The translations under genes were made by a program, and so were the position numbers. 40,069 nt of DNA from an uncultured Acidobacteriaceae bacterium. GTDB lineage: Bacteria > Acidobacteriota > Terriglobia > Terriglobales > Acidobacteriaceae. The DNA is taken from NCBI GenBank assembly GCA_903911925.1, contig CAIWFH010000127.1, forward strand, positions 1 through 40,069. The letters run 5' to 3'. Positions 26,335-33,543 of this stretch are shown in pieces. Numbering within the stretch: position 1 is the stretch's first letter; each line of letters opens with the position of its first letter. The notes below the pieces were generated by a model. The model was not told the DNA's origin, made no database searches, and was given only the letters and a program-made list of their open reading frames with translations.

Positions 26335-26631
26335 ATGAAACAAGCGCTTGGAATGATTGAGACAAAAGGCCTGGTCGCGCTGTTTGAGGCAACCGACGCC
26401 ATGCTCAAGTCCGCAAACGTGTCCTTCGCCGGTTGGCAGTCGGTGGGCTCAGGCCTAGTGACCGCCTTCGTTGAAGGAGACGTGGCCGCGGTCAAGGCAG
26501 CCACAGACGCGGGCGCGGAAGCGGCTGCACGCATCGGCGAAGTGATCAGCGTTCAGGTGATCTCCCGCCCCCACGATGAATTGCCGTCGTTTGTGCAACA
26601 GGACAAGAAAACGGCGCCCAGAAAAGCCTAG
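26335..26631 (+). CDS. BMC-H hexameric shell protein 1
   Basis: Single-domain Pfam BMC protein of 98 aa that tiles the facets of the compartment. The family start is [20 protein letters not shown]; the pore loop reads SVGSGL (residues 36-41) and the domain ends with ISRPHDEL. It carries about 15 extra C-terminal residues ([13 protein letters not shown]), polar and basic, absent from the other two copies. Ribosome site AGAGAGGA four bases before the ATG. First of three adjacent BMC-H genes, about 19-21 bp apart. Confidence 0.95.
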   Translation: MKQALGMIETKGLVALFEATDAMLKSANVSFAGWQSVGSGLVTAFVEGDVAAVKAATDAGAEAAARIGEVISVQVISRPHDELPSFVQQDKKTAPRKA

Positions 26632-26649
26632 CCCGCAAGAGGAGACCAG

Positions 26650-26919
26650 ATGAGTGAAGCAATCGGATTGATTGAAACCAAGGGCCTCGTCGGACTTGTC
26701 GAGGCATGTGATGCGATGGTGAAAGCCGCCAGCGTAGAACTCGTAAAAACCGTGCAGATTGGCGGCGGATACGTAACCGCCATTGTGCGTGGCGATGTGG
26801 GCAGCGTGCGCGCGGCTGTTGACGCGGGAGCAGCGGCCGCCAAGGTCGTCGGCGAACTCGTGTCGTCGCACGTGATTGCGCGTCCCCACGATGCGCTTGT
26901 CGAAAGCATGTTGAAGTAA
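26650..26919 (+). CDS. BMC-H hexameric shell protein 2
   Basis: Single BMC-domain shell protein of 89 aa: [48 protein letters not shown]. The pore loop is QIGGGY (residues 36-41), with a Gly where the copies on either side have Ser and a Tyr where they have Leu. Pore size or charge, and therefore metabolite choice, may differ. Strong ribosome site GAGGAG. It is close to copy 3, suggesting local duplication. Confidence 0.95.
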   Translation: MSEAIGLIETKGLVGLVEACDAMVKAASVELVKTVQIGGGYVTAIVRGDVGSVRAAVDAGAAAAKVVGELVSSHVIARPHDALVESMLK

Positions 26920-26940
26920 TACGGAAACGGGAGAACTGGA

Positions 26941-27213
26941 ATGGCAAACGAAGCGATTGGAATGATCGAGACGAAGGGCCTGGTCGCACTGGTCCAGGCT
27001 ACAGACGCAATGCTGAAAGCTGCCAGCGTGCAATTCGTCGGCTGGAACAAGATCGGCAGCGGTCTGTGCTCGGTCTTTGTCACCGGGGATGTGGGCTCCG
27101 TGCGCGCCGCGGTGGATGCCGGCGCCAGTGCCGCCCGCGCCGTTGGCGAGGTGCAGAGCGTGCATGTGATCGCGCGCCCGCATGGCAATCTTGCCACCGT
27201 GCTGCCGAAATAG
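26941..27213 (+). CDS. BMC-H hexameric shell protein 3
   Basis: Single BMC-domain shell protein of 90 aa: [48 protein letters not shown]. The pore loop KIGSGL (residues 37-42) is the same as in PduA/EutM-type proteins. It is followed by Cys43 (GLCSVFV) where PduA-like proteins have Val; this Cys would lie near the pore. Ribosome site GGGAGAA. Third of the hexamer cluster and the most canonical of the three. Confidence 0.95.
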   Translation: MANEAIGMIETKGLVALVQATDAMLKAASVQFVGWNKIGSGLCSVFVTGDVGSVRAAVDAGASAARAVGEVQSVHVIARPHGNLATVLPK

Positions 27214-27260
27214 TTGCAGGCGGCAGGGTTTGCTCTGCCGTCGCCCACGAGGAAGCCGCT

Positions 27261-27557
27261 ATGTTCATCGCAAAAGTGATCGGCAATGTTGTCGCAACCC
27301 AGAAGAACGAAAAGTTCCTCGGAATGAAGCTGCTTCTGATTCAGCCGTACATCAGCCGGGACGGCAAGCTGCAAATCTCCGGGAGTTCCGTGGTTGCGGT
27401 GGACAGCGTTGGAGCCGGCGCCGGCGAATGCGTGCTGTTTACGCAGGGCAGTTCCGCGCGCCTCACGCCCGCAACCAAGGATGCGCCGGTCGATGCCGTC
27501 ATTGTCGGCATCGTCGACGCCGTCGAGGTTGAAGGCAAAGTATTGGAGAAGCCATAA
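27261..27557 (+). CDS. BMC-P pentameric vertex protein 1 (EutN/CcmL family)
   Basis: A 98-aa EutN/CcmL-family protein expected to cap the shell vertices. It has the family opening MFIAKVIGNVVATQKNEKFLGMKLLLIQP, the SSVVAVDSVGAGAGECVLFTQGSSAR core and the closing VDAVIVGIVDAVEV. The ATG at 27261 follows GAGGAAG; the frame is open further upstream but without homology. Its TAA stop is directly followed by the ATG of the aldehyde dehydrogenase, so the two are translationally coupled. Confidence 0.94.
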   Translation: MFIAKVIGNVVATQKNEKFLGMKLLLIQPYISRDGKLQISGSSVVAVDSVGAGAGECVLFTQGSSARLTPATKDAPVDAVIVGIVDAVEVEGKVLEKP

Positions 27558-29000
27558 ATGCAAGTCCAGGAACAGGTCATTGCGGAGATCGCCCGAGAGG
27601 TTGTGGCGCGGCTGCGCGTCCAGATGCAACAACCACAATCCTCCGCCGCCGTCCCAGCCGCGGCCGCTCCGCGCGACGGAGTTTTCGCCACGGTGGATGA
27701 GGCGGCCAACGCTGCTTTCGAGGCGCAGAAGCAGGTCGCGGCCATGAGCCTTGACGAGCGCGGGAAGATGATCGACATCATTCGCCGCATCTGCATGGAT
27801 CGCCGCGAGGAACTGGGCCGCATGGAACTCGAGGAGACCAAAGTCGGCCGCCTCGACCACAAGATCCTGAAGCTGACCAACATGCGCTTTGTGCTGGGCG
27901 TCGAAGCCATGCGCAGCGATGCCCGCAGCGACAGCACGGGACTGTGCGTCATCGAGCACGCCCCCTGGGGCGTCATCGGCATGATGCTGCCCGTCACCCA
28001 CTCGGTGCCCACCATGGCCTCCAATGCCATCAATATTCTTGCCGCCGGCAACACTGCGGTCTTCGGGCCGCATCCCTCCGGCGCGCGCGTGGCGCAATAC
28101 GCCCTGCAACTGTGGAACCGCGAAATCGAGCGCGAATGCGGTGTGCGCAACGTGCTGACCACCATTCAGGAGCCCAGCCTCGAGGCCGCCGAGCAGATTT
28201 TCACTCACCCCAAAATCGCGCTGCTCTGCGTCACCGGCGGCCCTGCCGTGGTAAAAGCAGCGTCGAAATCCGGCAAGCGCGTCATCGCCGCCGGTCCCGG
28301 CAATCCTCCCGTGGTCGTGGATGAAACCGCCGATCTGGATCGCGCCGCGGAATGCATCATCGCCGGCGCATCCTTTGACAACAACCTGCTCTGCATCGGC
28401 GAAAAGGAAATCTTTGTCGTGGCCTCCGTCGCCAACGCCTTCATTGAGGCCATGCGCCGCGCCGGAGCTTACCAGTTGGACTCCGCCGCAATCGAAAAAC
28501 TCACTCGCGCTGCCTTCACCTTAGAAGGCGGAGGCGGTGGCTGCGCACGCGCCCACGTCAACAAGGCATTCGTCGGCAAGGATGTCTCCGTGCTTGCAGC
28601 CGCGGCTGGCGTGCGCGTACCGGCCGACACGCAACTTCTCTTTGGAGAGACCGACGAGAACCACGCTTTCGTCGTTGAAGAACAGATGATGCCCTTCATT
28701 CCGGTAGTGCGCGTCCGCGATGTGGACGCGGGCATTGCCGCCTCAGTCAAGGCCGAGCACGGCTACCGGCACACGGCCATCATGCATTCGCAAAACGTTG
28801 AGAACGTAACCCGCATGGCCCGCGCCATGAACACCACCATTTTTGTTCATAACGCCGCGTCGCCGGCTTCATTGGGCGTCGGCGGCCCGGGATATTTCAG
28901 CCACAGCATTGCAACCCCCACCGGCGAAGGCGTCACCTCGCCGCTCACCTTCACGCGGCAGCGGCAGCTCATCGTCGGCAACGCCTTGCGGATCATCTAG
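27558..29000 (+). CDS. pduP: CoA-acylating aldehyde dehydrogenase of the BMC (PduP/EutE-like)
   Basis: Oxidises the aldehyde released in the compartment to acyl-CoA with NAD+. The 480-aa protein has an N-terminal amphipathic helix (residues 1-22, VQEQVIAEIAREVVARLRVQ) joined by a Gln/Ala/Pro-rich linker to the catalytic part, the classic encapsulation-peptide layout. The catalytic cysteine is Cys279 in FDNNLLCIGEKE; other family marks are PWGVIGMMLPVTH, CVTGGPAVV and AAGPGNPPVVVDE. In a fucose/rhamnose compartment the substrate would be lactaldehyde, giving lactyl-CoA. Propionaldehyde or acetaldehyde cannot be excluded from sequence alone. Confidence 0.93.
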   Translation: MQVQEQVIAEIAREVVARLRVQMQQPQSSAAVPAAAAPRDGVFATVDEAANAAFEAQKQVAAMSLDERGKMIDIIRRICMDRREELGRMELEETKVGRLDHKILKLTNMRFVLGVEAMRSDARSDSTGLCVIEHAPWGVIGMMLPVTHSVPTMASNAINILAAGNTAVFGPHPSGARVAQYALQLWNREIERECGVRNVLTTIQEPSLEAAEQIFTHPKIALLCVTGGPAVVKAASKSGKRVIAAGPGNPPVVVDETADLDRAAECIIAGASFDNNLLCIGEKEIFVVASVANAFIEAMRRAGAYQLDSAAIEKLTRAAFTLEGGGGGCARAHVNKAFVGKDVSVLAAAAGVRVPADTQLLFGETDENHAFVVEEQMMPFIPVVRVRDVDAGIAASVKAEHGYRHTAIMHSQNVENVTRMARAMNTTIFVHNAASPASLGVGGPGYFSHSIATPTGEGVTSPLTFTRQRQLIVGNALRII

Positions 29001-29002
29001 CC

Positions 29003-29287
29003 ATGTTTCTTGCGCGTATCGGCGGCACCGTAGTTGCGGCAGTCAAGCATCCGACTTTGGTTGGCTGCCGGTTTTTGCTCGCGCAGCGTCTTGAAGCCGA
29101 CGGCAGCGCGGCCGTGGAACCCATCGTGGTTGTGGATTGGCTGGGCGCAGCCAACGGCTCCACGGTCATAGTATCCACCGATGGCGACATTGCACGGACG
29201 CGCCTTGGCAACACAACGCCCGCGCGCATGGTGGTTGCCGGCATTGTGGATCCTTTGCAAACACCCGCAACGGCAAGGCAGGAGTAG
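29003..29287 (+). CDS. BMC-P pentameric vertex protein 2 (EutN/CcmL family)
   Basis: A 94-aa EutN/CcmL-family protein: MFLARIGGTVVAAVKHPTLV, VVVDWLGAANGSTVIVSTDG, MVVAGIVDPL. It starts two bases after the aldehyde dehydrogenase stop and has no separate ribosome site of note, so it is probably translated by coupling. It is clearly divergent from BMC-P 1 and BMC-P 3, indicating old paralogs rather than a fresh duplication. Confidence 0.92.
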   Translation: MFLARIGGTVVAAVKHPTLVGCRFLLAQRLEADGSAAVEPIVVVDWLGAANGSTVIVSTDGDIARTRLGNTTPARMVVAGIVDPLQTPATARQE

Positions 29288-29290
29288 CGC

Positions 29291-29578
29291 ATGAGACTCG
29301 GCATTGTTCGCGGCCACGTCACGCTCAATCCGGCGGTTCCGGCCTATCGCGGCAGAACGCTGGTGGTACTGGAGCCGGTGACCATGGAGAACCTGCGCGC
29401 GCGCAACGGACGGGGCGGAGGCAAGTCCCTGGTTGCCGTGGATGAACTTGGAGCCGCCAAAGGACAGATGGTGGCATTTACCGAGGGCCGCGAGGCCGCG
29501 AATCCATTCTGGCCCGATGCCGTGCCCGTGGATGCGTATTGTTCCCTGATTGTGGATTCCATCAACGTTCAGTCATAA
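29291..29578 (+). CDS. BMC-P pentameric vertex protein 3 (EutN/CcmL family)
   Basis: A 95-aa EutN/CcmL-family protein: MRLGIVRGHVTLNPAVPAYRG, SLVAVDELGAAKGQMVAFTEG, VPVDAYCSLIVDSINV. It starts three bases after the stop of BMC-P 2. Its loop MENLRARNGRGGGKS is longer and more basic than in the other two copies. Three BMC-P genes in one locus is the number described for PVM-type compartments. Confidence 0.92.
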   Translation: MRLGIVRGHVTLNPAVPAYRGRTLVVLEPVTMENLRARNGRGGGKSLVAVDELGAAKGQMVAFTEGREAANPFWPDAVPVDAYCSLIVDSINVQS

Positions 29579-29602
29579 GCAGCTTTTCTTAGGATCAGAG
29601 GT

Positions 29603-30739
29603 GTGGAAGTGAAGAACGAAGCGAAGAGCATCGATATTTCAAGTAAAAAACTCCTGTCGCTGCGCGATGCCCAGGATGCCCTTGCGGCAGGAGCAAACCG
29701 CGTACTGATCTGCGAGAACTGCGTTGTAACCCCTTCGGCCCGCGACTTCCTGGCCCAGCACAATATCGCCCTGGCAGCCAACGGCAAAGCAAAGTCCGCA
29801 GCTCCCGCCGCTTACGGGGAATCCGCGGCAGCCCCGGCTTCCATTGCGAAAGCCGCCGGCAACGGCGCTTCGCAAAACCGTCCCGCTCCCAATCCGCGCC
29901 TGTTTTTTACGCCGGAAGCTGAAGCCATCAAGAAGGAAATCTGCGCGGTCGGGCGCAAGCTGTGGATGCGCCAGTTTGTCGACGGCAACGGCGGCAACAT
30001 CTCCTATCGCATCGGCCCCAACGAAGTCATCTGCACCCCCACCCTGGTCAGCAAGTACGATCTGACGCCCGAAGACCTGAGCCTGGTCGATCTTGAAGGG
30101 AATCAGATCGCCGGCACCAAGCCGCGCACCAGCGAAATATTCCTGCACCTTGAAATCTACAAAGCTGTGCCGGAGGCCAAGTCCGCTGTCCATTGCCATC
30201 CGCCGCATGCCACCGCCTACGCCATCACCGGAAAAGTGCCGCCCAACCTGGTGATTCCCGAGTTTGAAGTCTTCATTGGCAAGGTGGCTATTTCGCCTTA
30301 CGAAACGCCGGGAACAGCCGCCTTTGCGCAGACCGTTCTGCCCTTCGTCAAGCAGCACAACACGGTACTGCTTTCCAATCACGGCATTGTCTGCTGGGCC
30401 GATACGGTAACCCATGCCGAGTGGTACGCCGAAGTGCTTGAGACCTACTGCTGGACCCTGATGCTGGCCGCGCAACTGGGCGCGCCCATCTCCCACATCT
30501 CTGAGCAGCAGGGCTCCGATCTGCTGGCCATCAAGAAGAAGCTCGGCCTGCCCGACATACGCTTTGATACGTCGCGGATGAAGGAGTGCCAGCTTTCCGA
30601 TCTTGAGGTGCCGGGGTCGATCGCCCTGACGCCAACTCCCTGCGACGGCTGTACCGGAAAGCCCTCGGAATCGGACCTGGAGATGCTGGTGAAGTCCGTC
30701 ACCGACGCGGTCATGAACACCCTCGGAGCCAGTAGGTAA
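29603..30739 (+). CDS. Class II aldolase (fuculose/rhamnulose-phosphate type) with BMC-specific extensions
   Basis: Predicted zinc aldolase that cleaves a deoxyhexulose 1-phosphate to DHAP and lactaldehyde. At 378 aa it is far longer than FucA (about 215). The catalytic part (about 100-330) has GNGGNISYR, KPRTSE (Glu178), HCHPPHA (His197, His199) and LLSNHG (His260). The first 60 residues form a small extra module with CENCVVTPSARDFLAQHNI, like the start of EutT/EutQ-type BMC proteins, and an Ala/Ser-rich linker follows. The C-terminus is an amphipathic helix (ESDLEMLVKSVTDAVMNTL) after a linker, a likely encapsulation peptide. GTG start at 29603 with AGGA eight bases upstream; GTG at 29609 is also possible. 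Confidence 0.88.
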   Translation: MEVKNEAKSIDISSKKLLSLRDAQDALAAGANRVLICENCVVTPSARDFLAQHNIALAANGKAKSAAPAAYGESAAAPASIAKAAGNGASQNRPAPNPRLFFTPEAEAIKKEICAVGRKLWMRQFVDGNGGNISYRIGPNEVICTPTLVSKYDLTPEDLSLVDLEGNQIAGTKPRTSEIFLHLEIYKAVPEAKSAVHCHPPHATAYAITGKVPPNLVIPEFEVFIGKVAISPYETPGTAAFAQTVLPFVKQHNTVLLSNHGIVCWADTVTHAEWYAEVLETYCWTLMLAAQLGAPISHISEQQGSDLLAIKKKLGLPDIRFDTSRMKECQLSDLEVPGSIALTPTPCDGCTGKPSESDLEMLVKSVTDAVMNTLGASR

Positions 30740-30816
30740 TACGCAAGTCGAACACGAAGGGCGCATACGGCGCGAAGCCGGTGCGCCGAGGGATAGAGGG
30801 ACTCAGCGACTACACG

Positions 30817-31575
30817 ATGAAAGCTGCTGAACGGCAACTGCGAATCCGCCAGATGTTCGAGTCCCGGGATTTCCTTGACCTGGAAACCCTGTGCCGCGAG
30901 CTGGACGCTTCCGAGTCCAGCGTCCGCCGCGACCTGGACATCCTGGAAGAGGAAAAGACGTTGCGCCGCGTCTATGGAGGCGCCGTTCCCTTCCAGCCTC
31001 CCCTCAATCGCGCGTTCGATTATGCGGAAGAGAGTGTGCGCTCCAGCAGCGAAAAGAGCCGCATTGCCCGGATGACCGCGGAACTTATTCAAGACGGCCA
31101 GACCGTGATCCTCGATGGCGGCTCGACCGTTGCCGCCGTCGCCCGCGAGTTGGCCGCCAAATCCCTGCACATCATTACCAATTCCCTGCCCATTGCCGAG
31201 AGCCTGGAATCGCTGCGCAACATCGAACTGACGCTGACCGGCGGCTATCTCGATCCGCGGCTTCGCGTCATGCTCGGCCCCTTCTGCGAGCAGATGCTGA
31301 GCGCGCTGCGCGCCGATGTGGTGATCATGGGAATCGGCAGCATCACCGAGGCCGGATTCAGCAATAACAACACGCTGGTCGTCGGCTCGGAGCAGAAGAT
31401 GATCGAGATCGCCGACAAAGTGATCATCGTTGCCGATCACACCAAGTTCGGACGCGGCGGCATGTTTCCCGTCGCCCCGCTCAACGCCGCGGATATCGTC
31501 GTTTCCGACCGGGACCTTGCGCCCGGATATGTTGAGATGCTCACCCGCAGCGGCGTTGACGTGCTCCTGGCCTGA
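30817..31575 (+). CDS. DeoR-family transcriptional regulator
   Basis: A 252-aa regulator. The N-terminal winged helix-turn-helix (residues about 6-58: RIRQMFESRDFLDLETLCRE, SESSVRRDLDILEEE, RRVYGGAV) is followed by a DeoR sugar-phosphate sensor domain with the marks ILDGGSTVAAVARELA, IITNSLPIAESL and VADHTKFGR. Such proteins usually repress sugar catabolic operons and respond to a phosphorylated sugar. It is 77 bp after the aldolase gene, at the end of the BMC operon, and is expected to control it through the TTGAC/GTCAA site in the divergent promoter. The ATG at 30817 is chosen; a GTG at 30781 adds 12 residues without homology. Confidence 0.9.
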   Translation: MKAAERQLRIRQMFESRDFLDLETLCRELDASESSVRRDLDILEEEKTLRRVYGGAVPFQPPLNRAFDYAEESVRSSSEKSRIARMTAELIQDGQTVILDGGSTVAAVARELAAKSLHIITNSLPIAESLESLRNIELTLTGGYLDPRLRVMLGPFCEQMLSALRADVVIMGIGSITEAGFSNNNTLVVGSEQKMIEIADKVIIVADHTKFGRGGMFPVAPLNAADIVVSDRDLAPGYVEMLTRSGVDVLLA

Positions 31576-31640
31576 ATCCGTCTGTCCCGGTCGTGTATCG
31601 ATAGACTGGGAAGTGCCCGGAATTTCGTGATGGAGGCTCA

Positions 31641-32318
31641 ATGCAGATCGCCGCTCAAGACGTTCTCATTGTCGTTGATGTACAAAACGATTTCTGCTCT
31701 GGCGGCGCACTTGCCGTTGCCGATGGAGACGCCGTCATCGACGTGATTCACCACGTCGCGCCCAGGTTTGCGCACATCGTACTCACCCAGGACTGGCACT
31801 CGCCCGCGCACTCTTCATTCGCCGCAGCCCATCCCGGCAGGCGGCCCTTCGAACAGATCGAGTTGAGTTACGGAACACAGACCCTATGGCCCGTGCATTG
31901 CGTTCAGGGCAGCAAGGGCGCGGAGTTTCATCCCGCGCTGCGCCTTCCGCAGGCCGAACTGATCCTGCGCAAAGGCTTCCATCCGCACGTCGATTCCTAT
32001 TCCGCATTCTTTGAGAACGACCGCGTTACGCCCACCGGCCTGGCGGGTTATCTCGCCGAGCGCAACCTCAACCGCGTCTTCCTGGCCGGGCTGGCTTATG
32101 ACTTCTGTGTCGCTTACTCCGCCCTCGATGCGCGGCGCCTGGGCCTGCCCGTCGTCGTTCTGCGCGACGCCTGCCGCGCCATCGATCTGGACGGCTCCGT
32201 TGCCAAAGTCGAGGCGGAGTTCGCCAAGAGCGGCGTCGCGGTGATTGAAAGCGCGGCGCTCCGCCAGTGTTGTGAGTCAAAAATTCATTGCATATTTGCT
32301 GCGACCGAACCGCAGTAA
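31641..32318 (+). CDS. pncA: Nicotinamidase (isochorismatase family)
   Basis: Converts nicotinamide to nicotinate for NAD+ salvage. The 225-aa protein has the catalytic Asp in VVDVQNDFCSGGAL, metal ligands in TQDWHSPAHSSF, PVHCVQGSKGAEF, the catalytic Lys in ILRKGFHP and the nucleophile Cys in LAGLAYDFCVAYSALDA, all as in PncA. About 17 C-terminal residues (ESKIHCIFAATEPQ region) extend past the usual end. GGAGG lies four bases before the ATG. It follows the deoR-like gene by 65 bp on the same strand and may be part of the same transcript, or simply a neighbour. Confidence 0.92.
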   Translation: MQIAAQDVLIVVDVQNDFCSGGALAVADGDAVIDVIHHVAPRFAHIVLTQDWHSPAHSSFAAAHPGRRPFEQIELSYGTQTLWPVHCVQGSKGAEFHPALRLPQAELILRKGFHPHVDSYSAFFENDRVTPTGLAGYLAERNLNRVFLAGLAYDFCVAYSALDARRLGLPVVVLRDACRAIDLDGSVAKVEAEFAKSGVAVIESAALRQCCESKIHCIFAATEPQ

Positions 32319-32348
32319 GCACGAGGAAAACAAAAACAAAAACAAGAG

Positions 32349-32446
32349 CAACCGCAGATCCTTCGACTCCCTTCGCTTCGCTACGGTCGCTCAGGATGAC
32401 AGCTCATTTGTAATATGAACTTAAGACTCAGGACGCTAAGGCCTGT
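32349..32446. repeat. Dispersed extragenic element, copy 2
   Basis: Begins AACCGCAGATCCTTCGACTC at 32350-32369 (one mismatch to copy 1), passes through a palindromic middle rich in CTTCG/CGCTTCGCTACGG, then TCAGGATGACAGCTCATTTG. It ends with GACTCAGGACGCTAAGG near 32425, matching the tail of copy 1 near 18578. The middle differs from copy 1 and lacks its 32-bp duplication. It lies between pncA and the toxin-antitoxin pair. Confidence 0.6.
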
Positions 32447-32508
32447 TTATTTTTTTGGCGATGCGTTATTCTGAAAGCACCTAATAAGGTGCTCCATTGG
32501 GAGGCGCA

Positions 32509-32799
32509 TTGCTCAATATCACCACCGACATCCAATCGTTGACGACCTTTCGGCGTAGTTCGGGCGACTTCATGAAGCATCTCAAGAAGAGCAAACGCCC
32601 CATGGTGCTCACCGTGAATGGGAAGGCGGCGGCCGTCGTGCAGGACGCCGGAGCCTATCAGCGCCTGCTCGATATTGCCGCCCGCGCCGATGCCGAGGAA
32701 GGCATTCGTCAGGGTCTGGAGGACGCGAAAACAGGAAAGACCCGGCCAGCGAGGGAGTTTTTTGCCGAGTTTGAGACCTCCCATGGCATACATCGTTAA
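32509..32799 (+). CDS. Phd/YefM-family antitoxin
   Basis: A 96-aa antitoxin: the N-terminal Phd/YefM fold (ITTDIQSLTTFRRSSGDFMK, then KRPMVLTVNGKAAAVVQDAGAYQRLLDI) binds DNA and represses the pair. The charged C-terminus (RQGLEDAKTGKTRPAREFFAEFE) should wrap the toxin. Start is a TTG at 32509 with GGGAGG four bases upstream; an in-frame TTG at 32497 lies before that site. It overlaps the toxin gene by 17 bp. Confidence 0.85.
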   Translation: MLNITTDIQSLTTFRRSSGDFMKHLKKSKRPMVLTVNGKAAAVVQDAGAYQRLLDIAARADAEEGIRQGLEDAKTGKTRPAREFFAEFETSHGIHR

Positions 32800-33097
32800 C
32801 TTTACGGAACGCGCGGAGCGCGACTTTGCCAGCCTGTACGAGGAAATCGACGCCGGGAATTCCGCCGCGGCCTTGAAGTGGTACAAGGGGCTCAAAAGGG
32901 CAATTCTCAGCCTTGAAGAGCTGCCTTACCGCTGCCCCATGACGCGTGCAAAGGACCAGATCAGGCACCTGCTCTACGGCAAGAAGCCTCATATCTATCG
33001 TGTGCTCTATCGTGTACTTGAAACTCGACAGCAGGTTGAAGTGCTTCACATTCGCCACGGTGCAAGACGAAAGTTTACGGCTCGCGATCTCGGATAA
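32783..33097 (+). CDS. RelE/ParE-superfamily toxin
   Basis: A 104-aa small toxin: AYIVNFTERAERDFASLYEEI, ALKWYKGLKRAILSLEELPYRCP, and HIYRVLYRVLETRQQVEVLHIRHGARR at the C-terminal strands. The closing VLHIRHGARR pattern is typical of ParE/RelE proteins. Whether it cleaves mRNA on the ribosome (RelE) or inhibits gyrase (ParE) cannot be decided. The ATG at 32783 lies within the end of the antitoxin gene, as usual for this class. Confidence 0.85.
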   Translation: MAYIVNFTERAERDFASLYEEIDAGNSAAALKWYKGLKRAILSLEELPYRCPMTRAKDQIRHLLYGKKPHIYRVLYRVLETRQQVEVLHIRHGARRKFTARDLG

Positions 33098-33168
33098 GTC
33101 ACGCCCAAACCTGCTGCCGCAAAGTAGAATCGCAACAGGCTTGGCGGATCGTCTCCGCCTCTGCAACT

Positions 33169-33432
33169 ATGTCCCGCAACTTCTACATTCTGGCCGCCAC
33201 GCTGGCGTTCTTCGCGCTGCTTTCAGCGGGCATGTCGCTGGTGCCGTCCGGCTTCCAGCCCGGCCTTCCGGCCAACGCCTCGCTGTGGCGCACAGTGGCG
33301 CTGTTCCTGCTGCTGTTCGGGCTGATTTCGGCGTTCATCGGCGTCATGACCCACCTGTTCGAGCAGGTGGACCGGCGCAACGAAGAAGCCCGGCTGGCAG
33401 CACGACGGAAACGCCGCGACAACCGCGAATAG
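33169..33432 (+). CDS. Small two-helix membrane protein of unknown function
   Basis: An 87-aa product, not recognised. It has two membrane helices (about residues 5-24, FYILAATLAFFALLSAGMSL, and 42-62, VALFLLLFGLISAFIGVMTH) joined by a short periplasmic loop. A highly charged cytoplasmic tail (RRNEEARLAARRKRRDNRE) follows, consistent with the positive-inside rule. No clear ribosome site precedes the ATG. It lies between the toxin-antitoxin pair and queD. Confidence 0.6.
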   Translation: MSRNFYILAATLAFFALLSAGMSLVPSGFQPGLPANASLWRTVALFLLLFGLISAFIGVMTHLFEQVDRRNEEARLAARRKRRDNRE

Positions 33433-33543
33433 ATTTTTCATCTGCGCGGTCGAGCAACTGCGCGCCCCCGGAGTCCGTAATCTGCTGCAAGACACTAGAA
33501 TGGGAGCAGGGATGCTTTCCCGCACAGGACTGAGCAAACGCCG

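Noticed and set aside
26628..28208. 526-codon minus-strand open frame
   Set aside because: Antisense of the BMC-H, BMC-P and aldehyde dehydrogenase genes, all of which have clear homology and ribosome sites on the plus strand.
30445..31641. 398-codon minus-strand open frame
   Set aside because: Antisense of the aldolase end and the DeoR-family gene; no recognisable domain.
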